A stretch of 59,868 nt of DNA from Kineosporia sp. A_224. GTDB taxonomy: Bacteria; Actinomycetota; Actinomycetes; Actinomycetales; Kineosporiaceae. Every line of letters starts with the position of its first letter. The stretch's first letter is position 1. A model generated the notes under the pieces. That model did not search any database and was not told the DNA's origin. It saw only the letters and a list, made by a program, of their open reading frames with translations. A program made the position numbers and the translations under genes. The stretch spans positions 1-59,868 of the forward strand of contig NZ_MWLN01000208.1 of the NCBI RefSeq assembly GCF_002198655.1, in the 5' to 3' direction. Positions 14,821-22,570 of the stretch are shown piece by piece.

Positions 14821-15630
14821 GTGGAGCCGACGGAGCAGGCCACCGGGGCGGCACCGGCGCGCGACCAGCTGCTCGGCTCGGTCCGCACGGCGGCCCGGGT
14901 GCTGCGCGCCTTCAGCGAGGCGGACACCGAGCTCGGGGTCACCGAGGTGGCCCGTCGGCTCGGCCTGAGCACGAGCACCGCCCACCGGGTGCTCGCGACG
15001 CTCGCCGCCGAGCGGCTCCTCGAGCAGGACCCGGCGACCGGCCGCTACCGGCTGGGGCTCGCCCTCTACGAGCTGGGCAGCGCGGTCAGCGAGCACGTCG
15101 ACCTGCACCAGGCGGCCCTTCCGGTGCTGACGACGCTGCGGCACCGCACCGGCGAGATGGTCCACGTGGCCGTCCTCGACGGGCTCGAGGTCGTCTACGT
15201 CGAACGGCTCGAGAGCCACCGCATGCTCCCCGTGTTCCGCCGCGTCGGGCACCGGCTCCCCGCGCATGTGACGAGCTCGGGCAAGGCGCTGCTCGCCGCG
15301 CTCCCCCGGGCCGACCTCGTGTCCCGCCTCGAGGGCCGCGCGCTCGTCGCCAGGACGCCGCGGACCATCACGAACCGGACGGCGCTGCTCGCCGAGCTCG
15401 ACCGGACCGCCCGCCGCGGGTGGGCGAGCAACATCGAGGAGGGCCAGCTCGGCGTCTCGTCGGTCGGCGCCCCGATCCGCGGCGCCGACGGCGTCGTCAT
15501 GGCCGCCGTGAGCGTCGTCGGGGACGCCGTCCGCCTGCGCGGCACCGCCCTCCAGCAGGCCGCCGGCCTCGTCGTCGAGGCCGCCGCAGTGATCAGCGCC
15601 CGCCTGGGCCACCGCTCCCCCCGCCACTGA
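14821..15630 (+). CDS. IclR-family transcriptional regulator
   Basis: 269 residues. Winged helix at about 20-85 (LGVTEVARRLGLSTSTAHRVLATL), then the IclR effector domain about 90-262 with the usual GKALLAALP segment and SVGAPIRGADG near residue 220. A substrate-responsive regulator of the divergent phenylphosphate-synthase-like/Rieske operon is inferred. The GTG is probably the transcript start. It is followed by palindrome copy 2. Confidence 0.88.
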   Translation: MEPTEQATGAAPARDQLLGSVRTAARVLRAFSEADTELGVTEVARRLGLSTSTAHRVLATLAAERLLEQDPATGRYRLGLALYELGSAVSEHVDLHQAALPVLTTLRHRTGEMVHVAVLDGLEVVYVERLESHRMLPVFRRVGHRLPAHVTSSGKALLAALPRADLVSRLEGRALVARTPRTITNRTALLAELDRTARRGWASNIEEGQLGVSSVGAPIRGADGVVMAAVSVVGDAVRLRGTALQQAAGLVVEAAAVISARLGHRSPRH

Positions 15631-15637
15631 CTCCCAC

Positions 15638-15696
15638 CCCGCAGTTACTAGCGCGTATGACCCACTAAACGGGTCATACGCGCTAGTAACTGCGGG
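15638..15696. repeat. Long perfect palindrome, copy 2
   Basis: A 26-base stem (15638-15663 with 15671-15696) around ACTAAAC. The core arm is the same as copy 1 at 12-62, and the loop is the reverse complement of the copy 1 loop with one change, so the copies are in opposite orientation. Bases just outside the shared core differ between copies but stay paired (G-C in copy 1, C-G in copy 2), which suggests selection on the folded form. It lies between the convergent IclR and SDR genes, where a terminator is expected. Confidence 0.85.
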
Positions 15697-15716
15697 ACGG
15701 GGGACCGGGAGGGGTA

Positions 15717-16502
15717 TCAGTGGATGCCGCGGTGGCCGCCGGCGTCGAGGTACATGACCGAGCCGTGCATGAGGTCGGCCTCGGGGTCGAGGAGCACCGT
15801 GACGCCCCAGGCGACCTCCGCCGCCGTCGGCAGCCGGCCGAGGCTGTTCTCGGCCGCGTACGACGCCCAGACCGCGTCGAACGGCTCGCCCCGCTCGGCG
15901 GCGACGGCCTCGACGATCCGCCGCAGCCGCGGGGTGTCCGCCGGGCCGGGGCTGATCGTGTGCGTCGTGACCCCGCGCGGGCCGTAGATGAGCGACAGCT
16001 GGCGCATGAGGTTGAAGACGCCGGCGTTGATCGCCCCCGGGCCGGCCTCGGTCGCCCGCGGCTCGAGCCCGAGCGACCCGGCGAACGTGACGATCCGGGA
16101 GCCCCGGACGAGGTGGTCCCGGACGGCGTGCACGAGCCGCAGCAGGCCGCCCATCTTCACGTCGGCCCCGACGGCGAGCATCGACGGGTCGATCGTCTCG
16201 GCCGAGCCGCGTACCGGCAGCCCGGCAGCGAAGACCGCCATCCGGACGCCGCCCGGTCGCTGCGCGAGCGCCGCCTCGACGCCGGCACCGATCGCCCCGA
16301 CGGCCGAGGCGTCGCCGATGTCCGCGACGCACGGCAGCACGCCGGGCAGCCGGGCGGCGAGCTCGTCGAGGGACTCCTTGCTCCGCGCGACGGCGAGCAC
16401 GCGCAGCCCGCGGCCGACGAGCCGCTCGACGACCGCCGAGCCGATGGAGCCGGTCGCACCGACGACGACGGCGAGATCAGCGTCCAGGCCCGCGTCCGTC
16501 AT
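15717..16502 (-). CDS. SDR-fold protein lacking the YxxxK catalytic pair
   Basis: 261 residues of short-chain dehydrogenase fold: cofactor loop GATGSIG near residue 15, and FAGSLG at the usual Ser position. The active-site YxxxK is replaced by PGAINAGV, so Tyr becomes Pro and Lys becomes Asn. C-terminal ISPGPADTPR and GSVMYLDAGG are normal SDR features. Catalysis by the usual mechanism is therefore unlikely. It may bind NAD(P) without reacting, or use another mechanism. Its ATG overlaps the stop of the upstream tautomerase gene (ATGA), which ties it to the aromatic pathway. Confidence 0.8.
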   Translation of the reverse strand: MTDAGLDADLAVVVGATGSIGSAVVERLVGRGLRVLAVARSKESLDELAARLPGVLPCVADIGDASAVGAIGAGVEAALAQRPGGVRMAVFAAGLPVRGSAETIDPSMLAVGADVKMGGLLRLVHAVRDHLVRGSRIVTFAGSLGLEPRATEAGPGAINAGVFNLMRQLSLIYGPRGVTTHTISPGPADTPRLRRIVEAVAAERGEPFDAVWASYAAENSLGRLPTAAEVAWGVTVLLDPEADLMHGSVMYLDAGGHRGIH

Positions 16503-16762
16503 GCGGGCCCTGCTCCCGCGCCGTCCGCGGCCTCCCGGGCCAGCGCGGCCTGCTTGCGGGCCTCGACGTCCGCCGCCCGGGCGACGTCCGCGGGGACGCC
16601 ACCGATCCCCCAGGCGTGCGGCGGGAACTGGGTGATGTAGGTCCGGACCCGGTCGATCGGGGAGCCGGTGATCTCGGCGACCAGGGCGGCGACCCGCTCG
16701 TGGAGCTCGCGGATCACCTCCGGCGGGCGGCCTTCCATGAGGTCGATGCGGACGAGGGGCAC
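16499..16762 (-). CDS. 4-oxalocrotonate tautomerase-family protein
   Basis: 87 residues. After the initiator Met the sequence is PLVRIDLMEGRPPEVIREL, giving the catalytic Pro1 and the family's first strand. TYITQFPPHAWGIGG lies near residue 41. It is longer than the classical 62-residue enzyme, with an Ala-rich tail. GTG start chosen to expose Pro1; RBS GGAGGT is well placed. It is the only tautomerase in the window, so it may supply the keto-enol step between the semialdehyde dehydrogenase and decarboxylase of the meta pathway encoded at 39.9-45.1 kb. Confidence 0.85.
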   Translation of the reverse strand: MPLVRIDLMEGRPPEVIRELHERVAALVAEITGSPIDRVRTYITQFPPHAWGIGGVPADVARAADVEARKQAALAREAADGAGAGPA

Positions 16763-16832
16763 GGCTACCTCCGCTGGTCGGTGCTGGGGTTCGTCTGGGT
16801 GCTCGGGATCGTCTGTCGGTGCGCCGACGCTC

Positions 16833-17564
16833 TCACGCCGGGACGTCGAGCGGGTCCGGCGTTCCGCCGTCCGCCCGGACCGCCGGGCCGGGCAGCCCGA
16901 GCAGCGCCCGGACGTCGGCCAGCACAGCCGTCGGGTCGCCGTGCGGCATGCGGACGGCGCGCAGCCCGGCGACGAGACCGCCCTCGACGTTCCACGGCAT
17001 GTCGTCGAGGTACACGATCTCCTCGGGCCGCAGGCCCATCGCCTCGACCGCGAAGCCGTAGGCACGCGGGTCCGGCTTGAGCACACCGGTCAAGGAGCCG
17101 TCGACGACGCTGTCGAACAGCGCCACCCACTCCTGCTCGGCGACCCATTCCCGGCCGTGGAAGTCGGCCATGTCGTTCGTCAGCGCGGCGAGCCCGAGCC
17201 CGGCGGCCCGGACCTCGCGCATGAGGTCGATCGTCTGCGCCCGCAGCCAGCCGGCCGACGGCCCGGTGTAGAGCGCCTGCATGAGGGCCCGGGTCGGCCG
17301 GCCGTCGTCGTCGATCCCGAGGGCGTCGACGATCTCGGCACCGCGCACCGCCCAGTAGTCCCGCTCGCTCACCTCGCGGACGAGCATCCGGTGCCACAGG
17401 TCGTCCCCGGGCCCGGCGACACCGCCGAGCGGTGCGAGGAGCCGGGCCAGCCGCTCCTCCCGCTCCGCCAGTCCGTTGACGAGCACCGGACCGGCCGCGA
17501 GCACGACGCCGCCGATGTCGAGGAGCAGCCCGCGGGCGGGCGCGTCGGGGTCGGGTCCGCTCAC
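16833..17564 (-). CDS. HAD-superfamily hydrolase
   Basis: 243 residues. HAD motif I is LLLDIGGVVL with nucleophile Asp near residue 16. Motif II is LAALTNDM, motif III the Lys in LKPDPRAYG, and motif IV IVYLDDMPWNV. It resembles the YihX/epoxide-hydrolase-N-like phosphatases (HAD-IA). GTG start next to a palindrome shared with the divergent gene. It could be a phosphatase for a phosphorylated aromatic made by the neighbouring phenylphosphate-synthase-like enzymes, but it lies in a different transcription unit; the true substrate is unknown. Confidence 0.85.
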   Translation of the reverse strand: MSGPDPDAPARGLLLDIGGVVLAAGPVLVNGLAEREERLARLLAPLGGVAGPGDDLWHRMLVREVSERDYWAVRGAEIVDALGIDDDGRPTRALMQALYTGPSAGWLRAQTIDLMREVRAAGLGLAALTNDMADFHGREWVAEQEWVALFDSVVDGSLTGVLKPDPRAYGFAVEAMGLRPEEIVYLDDMPWNVEGGLVAGLRAVRMPHGDPTAVLADVRALLGLPGPAVRADGGTPDPLDVPA

Positions 17565-17567
17565 GGG

Positions 17568-17583
17568 ACGACCGTACGGTCGT
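17568..17583. promoter_or_regulatory. 16-base perfect palindrome, candidate operator
   Basis: ACGACCGTACGGTCGT, perfectly self-complementary, four bases upstream of the HAD start and 72 bases before the divergent DinB-like gene. The form is typical of TetR-type operators, but no TetR gene is present in the window. Confidence 0.5.
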
Positions 17584-17655
17584 GAACGCGGCCCGGCGCG
17601 GGTACGTTCGGCTCTCGGGAACGTCCCCACCGCCGTCCACCCACAGGAGCCACGA

Positions 17656-18444
17656 GTGCCCTCGCCCGCCGACGCCACGATCCAAGCCCTCCGCACCGGC
17701 CACGACGACCTCGCCCCGTTCGTCGCCGCGCTGTCCCCGGAGGACCTCACGCGGCAGTCCGTCGCGACCGAGTGGGACGTCTCCCAGGTCGTGAGCCACC
17801 TCGGCAGCGGTGCCGTCATCGGGCTCGAGGCGCTCGAGTCGGCGCTCGAGGGCCGGCCCACCGTCGCGGACTTCAACCAGGGCGTCTGGGCGCGCTGGGA
17901 CGCCATGTCCCCGGCCGCCCGTCAGGTCGGCTTCGACGCCGCGAACGCCGCGCTCGTCAAGCGCTACGAGGACCTGGACGACGCGACCCGCACCGACCTG
18001 CGGATCGACCTGGGCTTCCTGCCGGCGCCGATCGACGTCCGCACGGCCGGCAACTTCCGGCTCAGCGAGTTCGCCCTCCACTCGTGGGACGTCCGCGCCA
18101 CCTTCGACCCGGCCGCGACCGTGCGCGCCGAGGCGGTGGAGCCGCTGCTCGACCACATCGGGATGCTCCTCGGCTGGATCGGCAAGCCCGCCGCGCTCGA
18201 GGGCCGGACGGCGACCGTGCGGGTCACGACGACCGGCCCGGACCGCACGTTCGGGCTCGCGATCACGGACGGCGTCGCCCTCGTCGACGCCCCGGACGAC
18301 GCCGACGCGACGCTGACCCTGCCCGCTGAGGCCTGGCTGCGGCTGCTCACCGGCCGGCTGCGCCCCGAGCACACCCCCGCAGGGGTGGAGACGACCGGGT
18401 CGGTCGACCTGGACACCCTGCGCCGCGTCTTCCCGGGCTACTGA
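17656..18444 (+). CDS. Maleylpyruvate isomerase-like / DinB-fold protein
   Basis: 262 residues. The N-terminal four-helix part (about 1-160) resembles the mycothiol-dependent maleylpyruvate isomerase domain, with EWDVSQVVSHLGSG carrying the usual metal-binding His and FALHSWDVRATFDP later in the domain. The C-terminal part (about 165-262) is a sterol-carrier-like module (ADATLTLPAEAWLRLLTGR). Such proteins are numerous in Actinobacteria and mostly of unknown substrate, presumably thiol-dependent. GTG start with AGGAGC upstream. Confidence 0.8.
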   Translation: MPSPADATIQALRTGHDDLAPFVAALSPEDLTRQSVATEWDVSQVVSHLGSGAVIGLEALESALEGRPTVADFNQGVWARWDAMSPAARQVGFDAANAALVKRYEDLDDATRTDLRIDLGFLPAPIDVRTAGNFRLSEFALHSWDVRATFDPAATVRAEAVEPLLDHIGMLLGWIGKPAALEGRTATVRVTTTGPDRTFGLAITDGVALVDAPDDADATLTLPAEAWLRLLTGRLRPEHTPAGVETTGSVDLDTLRRVFPGY

Positions 18445-18497
18445 CCGGCACCGGCGCGGGCACGGACCTGCGCTACGGGTCGGCGGCCGGCCGCTGG

Positions 18498-19910
18498 GTG
18501 CTCCTCGCGACGATCCTCGGCTCGGGCATGGCGATGCTCGACAGCACGGTCGTCAACGTCGCGCTCCCGAGCATCGGCGCCGACCTCGACGCCGACGTCG
18601 CCGGGCTGCAGTGGACCGCGAACGGGTACCTGCTCACGCTGTCCGCGCTCATCCTGCTCGGCGGCTCGCTCGGCGACCGGCTCGGCCGGCGCCGGGTGTT
18701 CGTCGTCGGCACGGTGTGGTTCGCGGCGGCCAGCCTGCTCTGCGGGCTGGCGCCGTCGGTGTGGACGCTCGTCGCCGCCCGGATGCTCCAGGGCGTCGGC
18801 GGCGCGCTCCTCACCCCGGGCAGCCTCGCGATCATCTCGGCGGCGTTCGCGCCGTCCGACCGCGGCCGGGCGATCGGTGCCTGGTCCGGACTCATGGGCA
18901 TCTTCGGCGCCGCGGGGCCGTTCGTCGGCGGCTGGCTCATCTCGGCGTTCTCGTGGCGATGGGCGTTCCTCGTCAACGTCCCGGTGGCGCTCGCCGTGGT
19001 GGTCGTGACGCTGCGGCACGTGCCGGAGAGCCGCGGTGCCGTCGGTGCGCACGACGGTCCTGGCCGCGACCCGGGCGAGGACGCGGACGACGGCCCGTGG
19101 CACGGCCTCGACGTCGCCGGTGCGGCCCTGGCGGCGGCGGCCCTCGGCCTCGTCAGCTGGGCCCTGGTCACCTGGCCGGAGCGCGGCGCGGGCGGCGCAG
19201 TCCTCGTCGCGGGGCTCGCCGGCCTGGCGGCCGGGGCGGCCTTCGTCGTCGTCGAACGCCGGGTCGACCACCCGATGGTGCCGATGTCGCTGTTCTCCGG
19301 GCGGGCCTTCAGCGCGACGAACGCGACGACGTTCCTCGTCTACGCGGGCCTCGGCGGCATGTTCTTCCTGCTCGTGCTCACCCTGCAGGTCGTCGCCGGG
19401 TTCTCGCCGCTCGCCGCCGGCGCGGCGCTGCTGCCGGTCACGCTCATCATGCTCGTGCTCTCGCCCCGGATGGGCGGGCTCGTCGCCCGCACCGGGCCGC
19501 GGCTGCCGATGGTCGTCGGGCCGCTCGTCGCGGCGGCCGGGGCGGCGCTGACGAGCCGGCTCGGCGCCGACGCGCAGTACCTGCGGGACGTCGTCCCGCC
19601 GATCGCCGTCTTCGGGCTCGGGATGGCGGTCACGGTGGCGCCGTTGACGACGACGGTCCTCGCGGCCGCCCCGGACCGGTACGCCGGTGTCGCGAGCGGG
19701 ATCAACAACGCCGTCGCGCGGGCCGGCGGGCTGCTCACCGTCGCGGCGCTGCCGCTCGTCGTCGGGCTCACCGGGGACGCCTACCGCGACCCGGCGCTGC
19801 TGCTGCCGGCGTTCCGGACCGGGCTGCTGCTGTGCGCCGCGCTGCTCGCGGCCGGTGCCGTCGTCAGCGCGGTCGCCCTGCCCCGTAACGGCTCAGGCCC
19901 CGCGTCCTGA
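18498..19910 (+). CDS. MFS multidrug/export transporter, DHA2 (EmrB/QacA) type
   Basis: At least 470 residues with about 14 membrane helices. Typical motifs: MAMLDSTVVNVALPSIG in TM1 and GDRLGRRRVFVVG (motif A) between TM2 and TM3, with a long hydrophilic loop in the middle (about residues 178-205). Proton-driven export of drugs or metabolites. The GTG used here starts right at TM1. The frame is open back to the upstream stop without any ATG, GTG or TTG, while RYGSAAGRW before the GTG looks like the family's usual N-terminus. The true start may be a CTG at 18441 (overlapping the upstream stop) or 18468. Confidence 0.85.
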   Translation: MLLATILGSGMAMLDSTVVNVALPSIGADLDADVAGLQWTANGYLLTLSALILLGGSLGDRLGRRRVFVVGTVWFAAASLLCGLAPSVWTLVAARMLQGVGGALLTPGSLAIISAAFAPSDRGRAIGAWSGLMGIFGAAGPFVGGWLISAFSWRWAFLVNVPVALAVVVVTLRHVPESRGAVGAHDGPGRDPGEDADDGPWHGLDVAGAALAAAALGLVSWALVTWPERGAGGAVLVAGLAGLAAGAAFVVVERRVDHPMVPMSLFSGRAFSATNATTFLVYAGLGGMFFLLVLTLQVVAGFSPLAAGAALLPVTLIMLVLSPRMGGLVARTGPRLPMVVGPLVAAAGAALTSRLGADAQYLRDVVPPIAVFGLGMAVTVAPLTTTVLAAAPDRYAGVASGINNAVARAGGLLTVAALPLVVGLTGDAYRDPALLLPAFRTGLLLCAALLAAGAVVSAVALPRNGSGPAS

Positions 19911-19933
19911 GCCGGACGCGGCACGATGGTCGC

Positions 19934-20728
19934 GTGACCACGCCTGACGCCCCCGCACCCGAACCGTCGATGGACCCGGCCGTCGAGGCCGCCGTCCACG
20001 CCGCCATGCACGCGCGGATGCGGGCCGGCGGTCGTGGCACCGTACCGGCCTGGCTCCGAGAGACGGCGGGCGAACCGCGCTGGCAGGCGATCATCGCCGT
20101 CGGCGTGATGATCGCGCTCCAGCTGAGGCTGCCGCCGCTGCTGTCCGCGCAGGTCGCGATGCCGGGGTCGCTGCAGAGCTACGGGCACTTTCTCCTCCCC
20201 GCGCTGCAGGTGCTGCTCGGGGTCGTCGTCGTGGTCGCCAACCCGCGCGACATCAGGCACGCCTCACCCCGGCTGCGCTTCGTCACACTCGCCCTGCTCG
20301 GCGTCGCGAGCCTCGCCAACGCCATCTCCGCGGTCGCCCTCATCGCGGCGATCGTCAGCGGCTCGCCGAAGCTCTCGGCGCAGGAGGTGCTGCTCGACGG
20401 CGGCACGATCTGGCTGACGAACATCCTCGTCTTCGGGCTCTGGTACTGGGAGCTCGACCGCGGTGGCCCGCGTGCCCGGGCCCGCGCCGAGCGGCGGCAC
20501 CCGGACTTCCTCTTCCCCGAGATGACGAACTCCGACGTCGCCGACCCCGACTGGGAGCCGTACATCGCGGACTACCTGTACGTCGCGTTCACGAACGCGA
20601 CGGCGTTCAGCCCGACCGACACGCTGCCCTTCTCGCGCTGGTCGAAGCTGGCGATGACGATCCAGTCGACCGTGTCGCTCGCCGTCGGGGCGCTCGTCAT
20701 CGCCCGGGCGGTCAACGCCCTGGGGTGA
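19934..20728 (+). CDS. Integral membrane protein, function unknown
   Basis: 264 residues with four or five predicted helices (about 52-70, 84-101, 116-142, 157-171, 236-260). A C-terminal block, DYLYVAFTNATAFSPTDTLP and the following SRWSKLAMTIQSTVSL, resembles DUF1345-type membrane proteins. The N-terminal 40 residues are soluble and Pro/Ala-rich. Starts 24 bases after the transporter stop, so likely co-transcribed with it. Function not known. Confidence 0.75.
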   Translation: MTTPDAPAPEPSMDPAVEAAVHAAMHARMRAGGRGTVPAWLRETAGEPRWQAIIAVGVMIALQLRLPPLLSAQVAMPGSLQSYGHFLLPALQVLLGVVVVVANPRDIRHASPRLRFVTLALLGVASLANAISAVALIAAIVSGSPKLSAQEVLLDGGTIWLTNILVFGLWYWELDRGGPRARARAERRHPDFLFPEMTNSDVADPDWEPYIADYLYVAFTNATAFSPTDTLPFSRWSKLAMTIQSTVSLAVGALVIARAVNALG

Positions 20729-20734
20729 GGCGCG

Positions 20735-21463
20735 TCAGCGCTCCGGTCGCAGGATCGGCGGGGTGAGCGACGTCGCCGGACCGGCGCGGAACAGCTGGGC
20801 CGGTCGGCCCCCGGCCGCGGACGTCGTCCGGCCGGTCGGCTCGACGAAACCCGGTGCGCCCGTGCACTTGCGGTGGAAGTTGCGCGGGTCGAGACCGGTG
20901 CCCCACACGACGTCGTAGACCCGGCGCAGGTCGGCGATCGTGAACTCGCCGGCGCAGAACGACGTCGCGAGCGTCGTGTACTCGAGCTTCGCCCGGGCCC
21001 GCTCGACGCCGTCCCGCAGGATCGTCGCGTGGTCGAAGGCGAGCGGCCCGCCGGGTGCCGTCAGCCCGTCGACAGGTGACCAGTGCGCGTGCCGGGCGTC
21101 CCCACCGGCGACGGGCAGCGGCAGGTCCGCGGCGAGGCCCAGGTAGGCGACGCTGACGACGCGCATCCGCGGGTCCCGGTCCGGTTCGCCGTAGCTGCCC
21201 AGCTGCTCGAGATGCCCCGGCACGTGACCGATCCCGGTCTCCTCGACGAGCTCGCGCCGAGCGGCGTCGCCCAGCCCCTCCCGCGGCCGGACGAAGCCGC
21301 CCGGCAGCGCGAGACGGCCCTCGTACGGCTGCTCGCCGCGGCGGACGACGAGCACCTGGAGCGCGTCGTCCCGGATCGTCAGAACGACGAGGTCGACCGT
21401 CACCGCGAACGGCGGGTAGTCGCCCGGGTCGTAGTCCACGCCGTCCTCCTTGGCTTGGGGCAT
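20735..21463 (-). CDS. NrtR-type NUDIX transcriptional regulator
   Basis: 242 residues. The NUDIX fold (about 15-150) carries a NUDIX box around GGFVRPREGLGDAARRELVEETG, and is followed by a winged-helix domain (about 155-215, FTIADLRRVYDVVWG and RNFHRK). This is the layout of NrtR, which represses NAD-related genes and is released by ADP-ribose-type ligands. ATG at MPQAKEDG. The two operators in the divergent promoter region match the idea that it controls itself and the SPFH/NAD-kinase-like pair. Confidence 0.88.
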   Translation of the reverse strand: MPQAKEDGVDYDPGDYPPFAVTVDLVVLTIRDDALQVLVVRRGEQPYEGRLALPGGFVRPREGLGDAARRELVEETGIGHVPGHLEQLGSYGEPDRDPRMRVVSVAYLGLAADLPLPVAGGDARHAHWSPVDGLTAPGGPLAFDHATILRDGVERARAKLEYTTLATSFCAGEFTIADLRRVYDVVWGTGLDPRNFHRKCTGAPGFVEPTGRTTSAAGGRPAQLFRAGPATSLTPPILRPER

Positions 21464-21468
21464 CCCTC

Positions 21469-21522
21469 TTGTCGTCACCTTGACGATAACAGGAGACGTG
21501 ATTATCGTCGATGTGACGATAA
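21469..21522. promoter_or_regulatory. Two NrtR-type operators
   Basis: Site 1: TTGTCGTC-ACCTT-GACGATAA (21469-21489, one mismatch between arms). Site 2: TTATCGTC-GATGT-GACGATAA (21502-21522, perfect). Both have 8-base arms and 5-base spacers, with centres 33 bases apart, about three DNA turns. They fill the gap between the divergent NUDIX regulator and SPFH genes. An AAGGAG RBS for the SPFH gene overlaps the end of site 2. Confidence 0.8.
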
Positions 21523-21532
21523 GGAGAGATCG

Positions 21533-22570
21533 ATGGCAGACATCACCCGCATCCCGTTCCTGCGCCACCTCAGCGTCCCGGCGACGAGCCACGTGGTCCA
21601 CCGCCGCCGCGGCAGGGTCGTCCACAGCGGCCAGGGCCTCGCGTTCTGGTTCCGGCCGCTGACCTCGACCGTGAGCGAGGTCCCGGTCGACGACCGCGAG
21701 CTCCCGCTGCTCTTCCACGCCCGGACCGCCGACTTCCAGGACGTCACCGTGCTCGCGAGCGTGAGCTACCGCTTCGCCGACCCGGAGCTCGTCGCGACCC
21801 GGCTCGACTTCGGTATCGAGACCGACCTGGGCACCTGGCGCAGCGACCCGCTCGACCAGGTCTCGACCCTGCTCACCCAGCTCGCGCAGCAGCACGCCCT
21901 CGACCTGCTCGCCTCGATGCCGCTCGCCGAGGCGATGACCGGCGGCGTTGCCGCGGTCCGGGAGCGGGTCGGTGCCGGCCTCGCCGCCGACGAGCGGCTG
22001 CGCGACACCGGGATCGCGACGGTCGGCGTCCGGGTCGTCGGCGTCCGGCCCGAGCCGGACGTCGAGCGGGCGCTGCAGACCCCGGCCCGCGAGCTGGTGC
22101 AGCAGGAGGCCGACCGCGCGACGTACGAGCGCCGGGCCCAGGCGGTCGAGCGGGAGCGCACGATCAGCGAGAACGAGCTTCAGTCGCGGATCACGCTGGC
22201 GACCCAGGAGGAGCAGCTCGTCGCGCAGGAGGGCACGAACGCGCAGCGCCGGGCCACCGAGGCCGCGGCCGCGGCACGGATCGAGGCCCAGGCCCGCGCG
22301 GACGCCGACCGGCTCGCCTCGCAGGCCCGTGCCGACGGGCTGCGCGCGGTCGGCGCGGCCGAGGCGGACGCCGAGCAGGCCCGGATGGCCGCCTACGCCG
22401 GCGCCGGGCAGGGCGTGCTCCTGGCCGTCGCGCTGCGCGAGCTCGCCGGCTCGCTGCCGGAGATCGGGTCGCTGACCCTCAGCCCCGACGTGCTCACGGG
22501 CGCCCTCGCCCGGCTCGCCGCGGTCCCCGCCGGCCCGTCGTCCGACACCGCCGCCGACCGGGGCCGGTGA
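21533..22570 (+). CDS. SPFH/Band 7 domain protein
   Basis: 345 residues. SPFH domain about 20-190 ([20 protein letters not shown] at its start), then a long Ala/Glu/Arg-rich coiled coil (about 190-295), and a short C-terminal hydrophobic region. No obvious membrane helix, so membrane contact would be peripheral or through a partner. SPFH proteins form large membrane-associated rings. It is the first gene behind the NrtR-type operators and overlaps the NAD-kinase-like gene (GTGA), so the two are made together. Confidence 0.88.
   Translation: MADITRIPFLRHLSVPATSHVVHRRRGRVVHSGQGLAFWFRPLTSTVSEVPVDDRELPLLFHARTADFQDVTVLASVSYRFADPELVATRLDFGIETDLGTWRSDPLDQVSTLLTQLAQQHALDLLASMPLAEAMTGGVAAVRERVGAGLAADERLRDTGIATVGVRVVGVRPEPDVERALQTPARELVQQEADRATYERRAQAVERERTISENELQSRITLATQEEQLVAQEGTNAQRRATEAAAAARIEAQARADADRLASQARADGLRAVGAAEADAEQARMAAYAGAGQGVLLAVALRELAGSLPEIGSLTLSPDVLTGALARLAAVPAGPSSDTAADRGR

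Noticed and set aside
11604-14978. A single 1124-residue minus-strand frame spanning both PEP-synthase-like regions
   Set aside because: Only the part after MADRFPSPF (from 13412 down) is protein-like; the rest is the out-of-frame shadow of the ATP-binding gene, which has its own start and RBS.
12-15696. The two palindromes as attachment sites of an integrated element
   Set aside because: No integrase, transposase or tRNA gene is present, and the enclosed genes have normal composition.
16833-17564. HAD protein as the dedicated aryl-phosphate phosphatase of the kinase-Rieske route
   Set aside because: It is in a separate transcription unit beyond the IclR, SDR and tautomerase genes, and HAD-IA proteins are too general to assign; kept only as a possibility in its entry.
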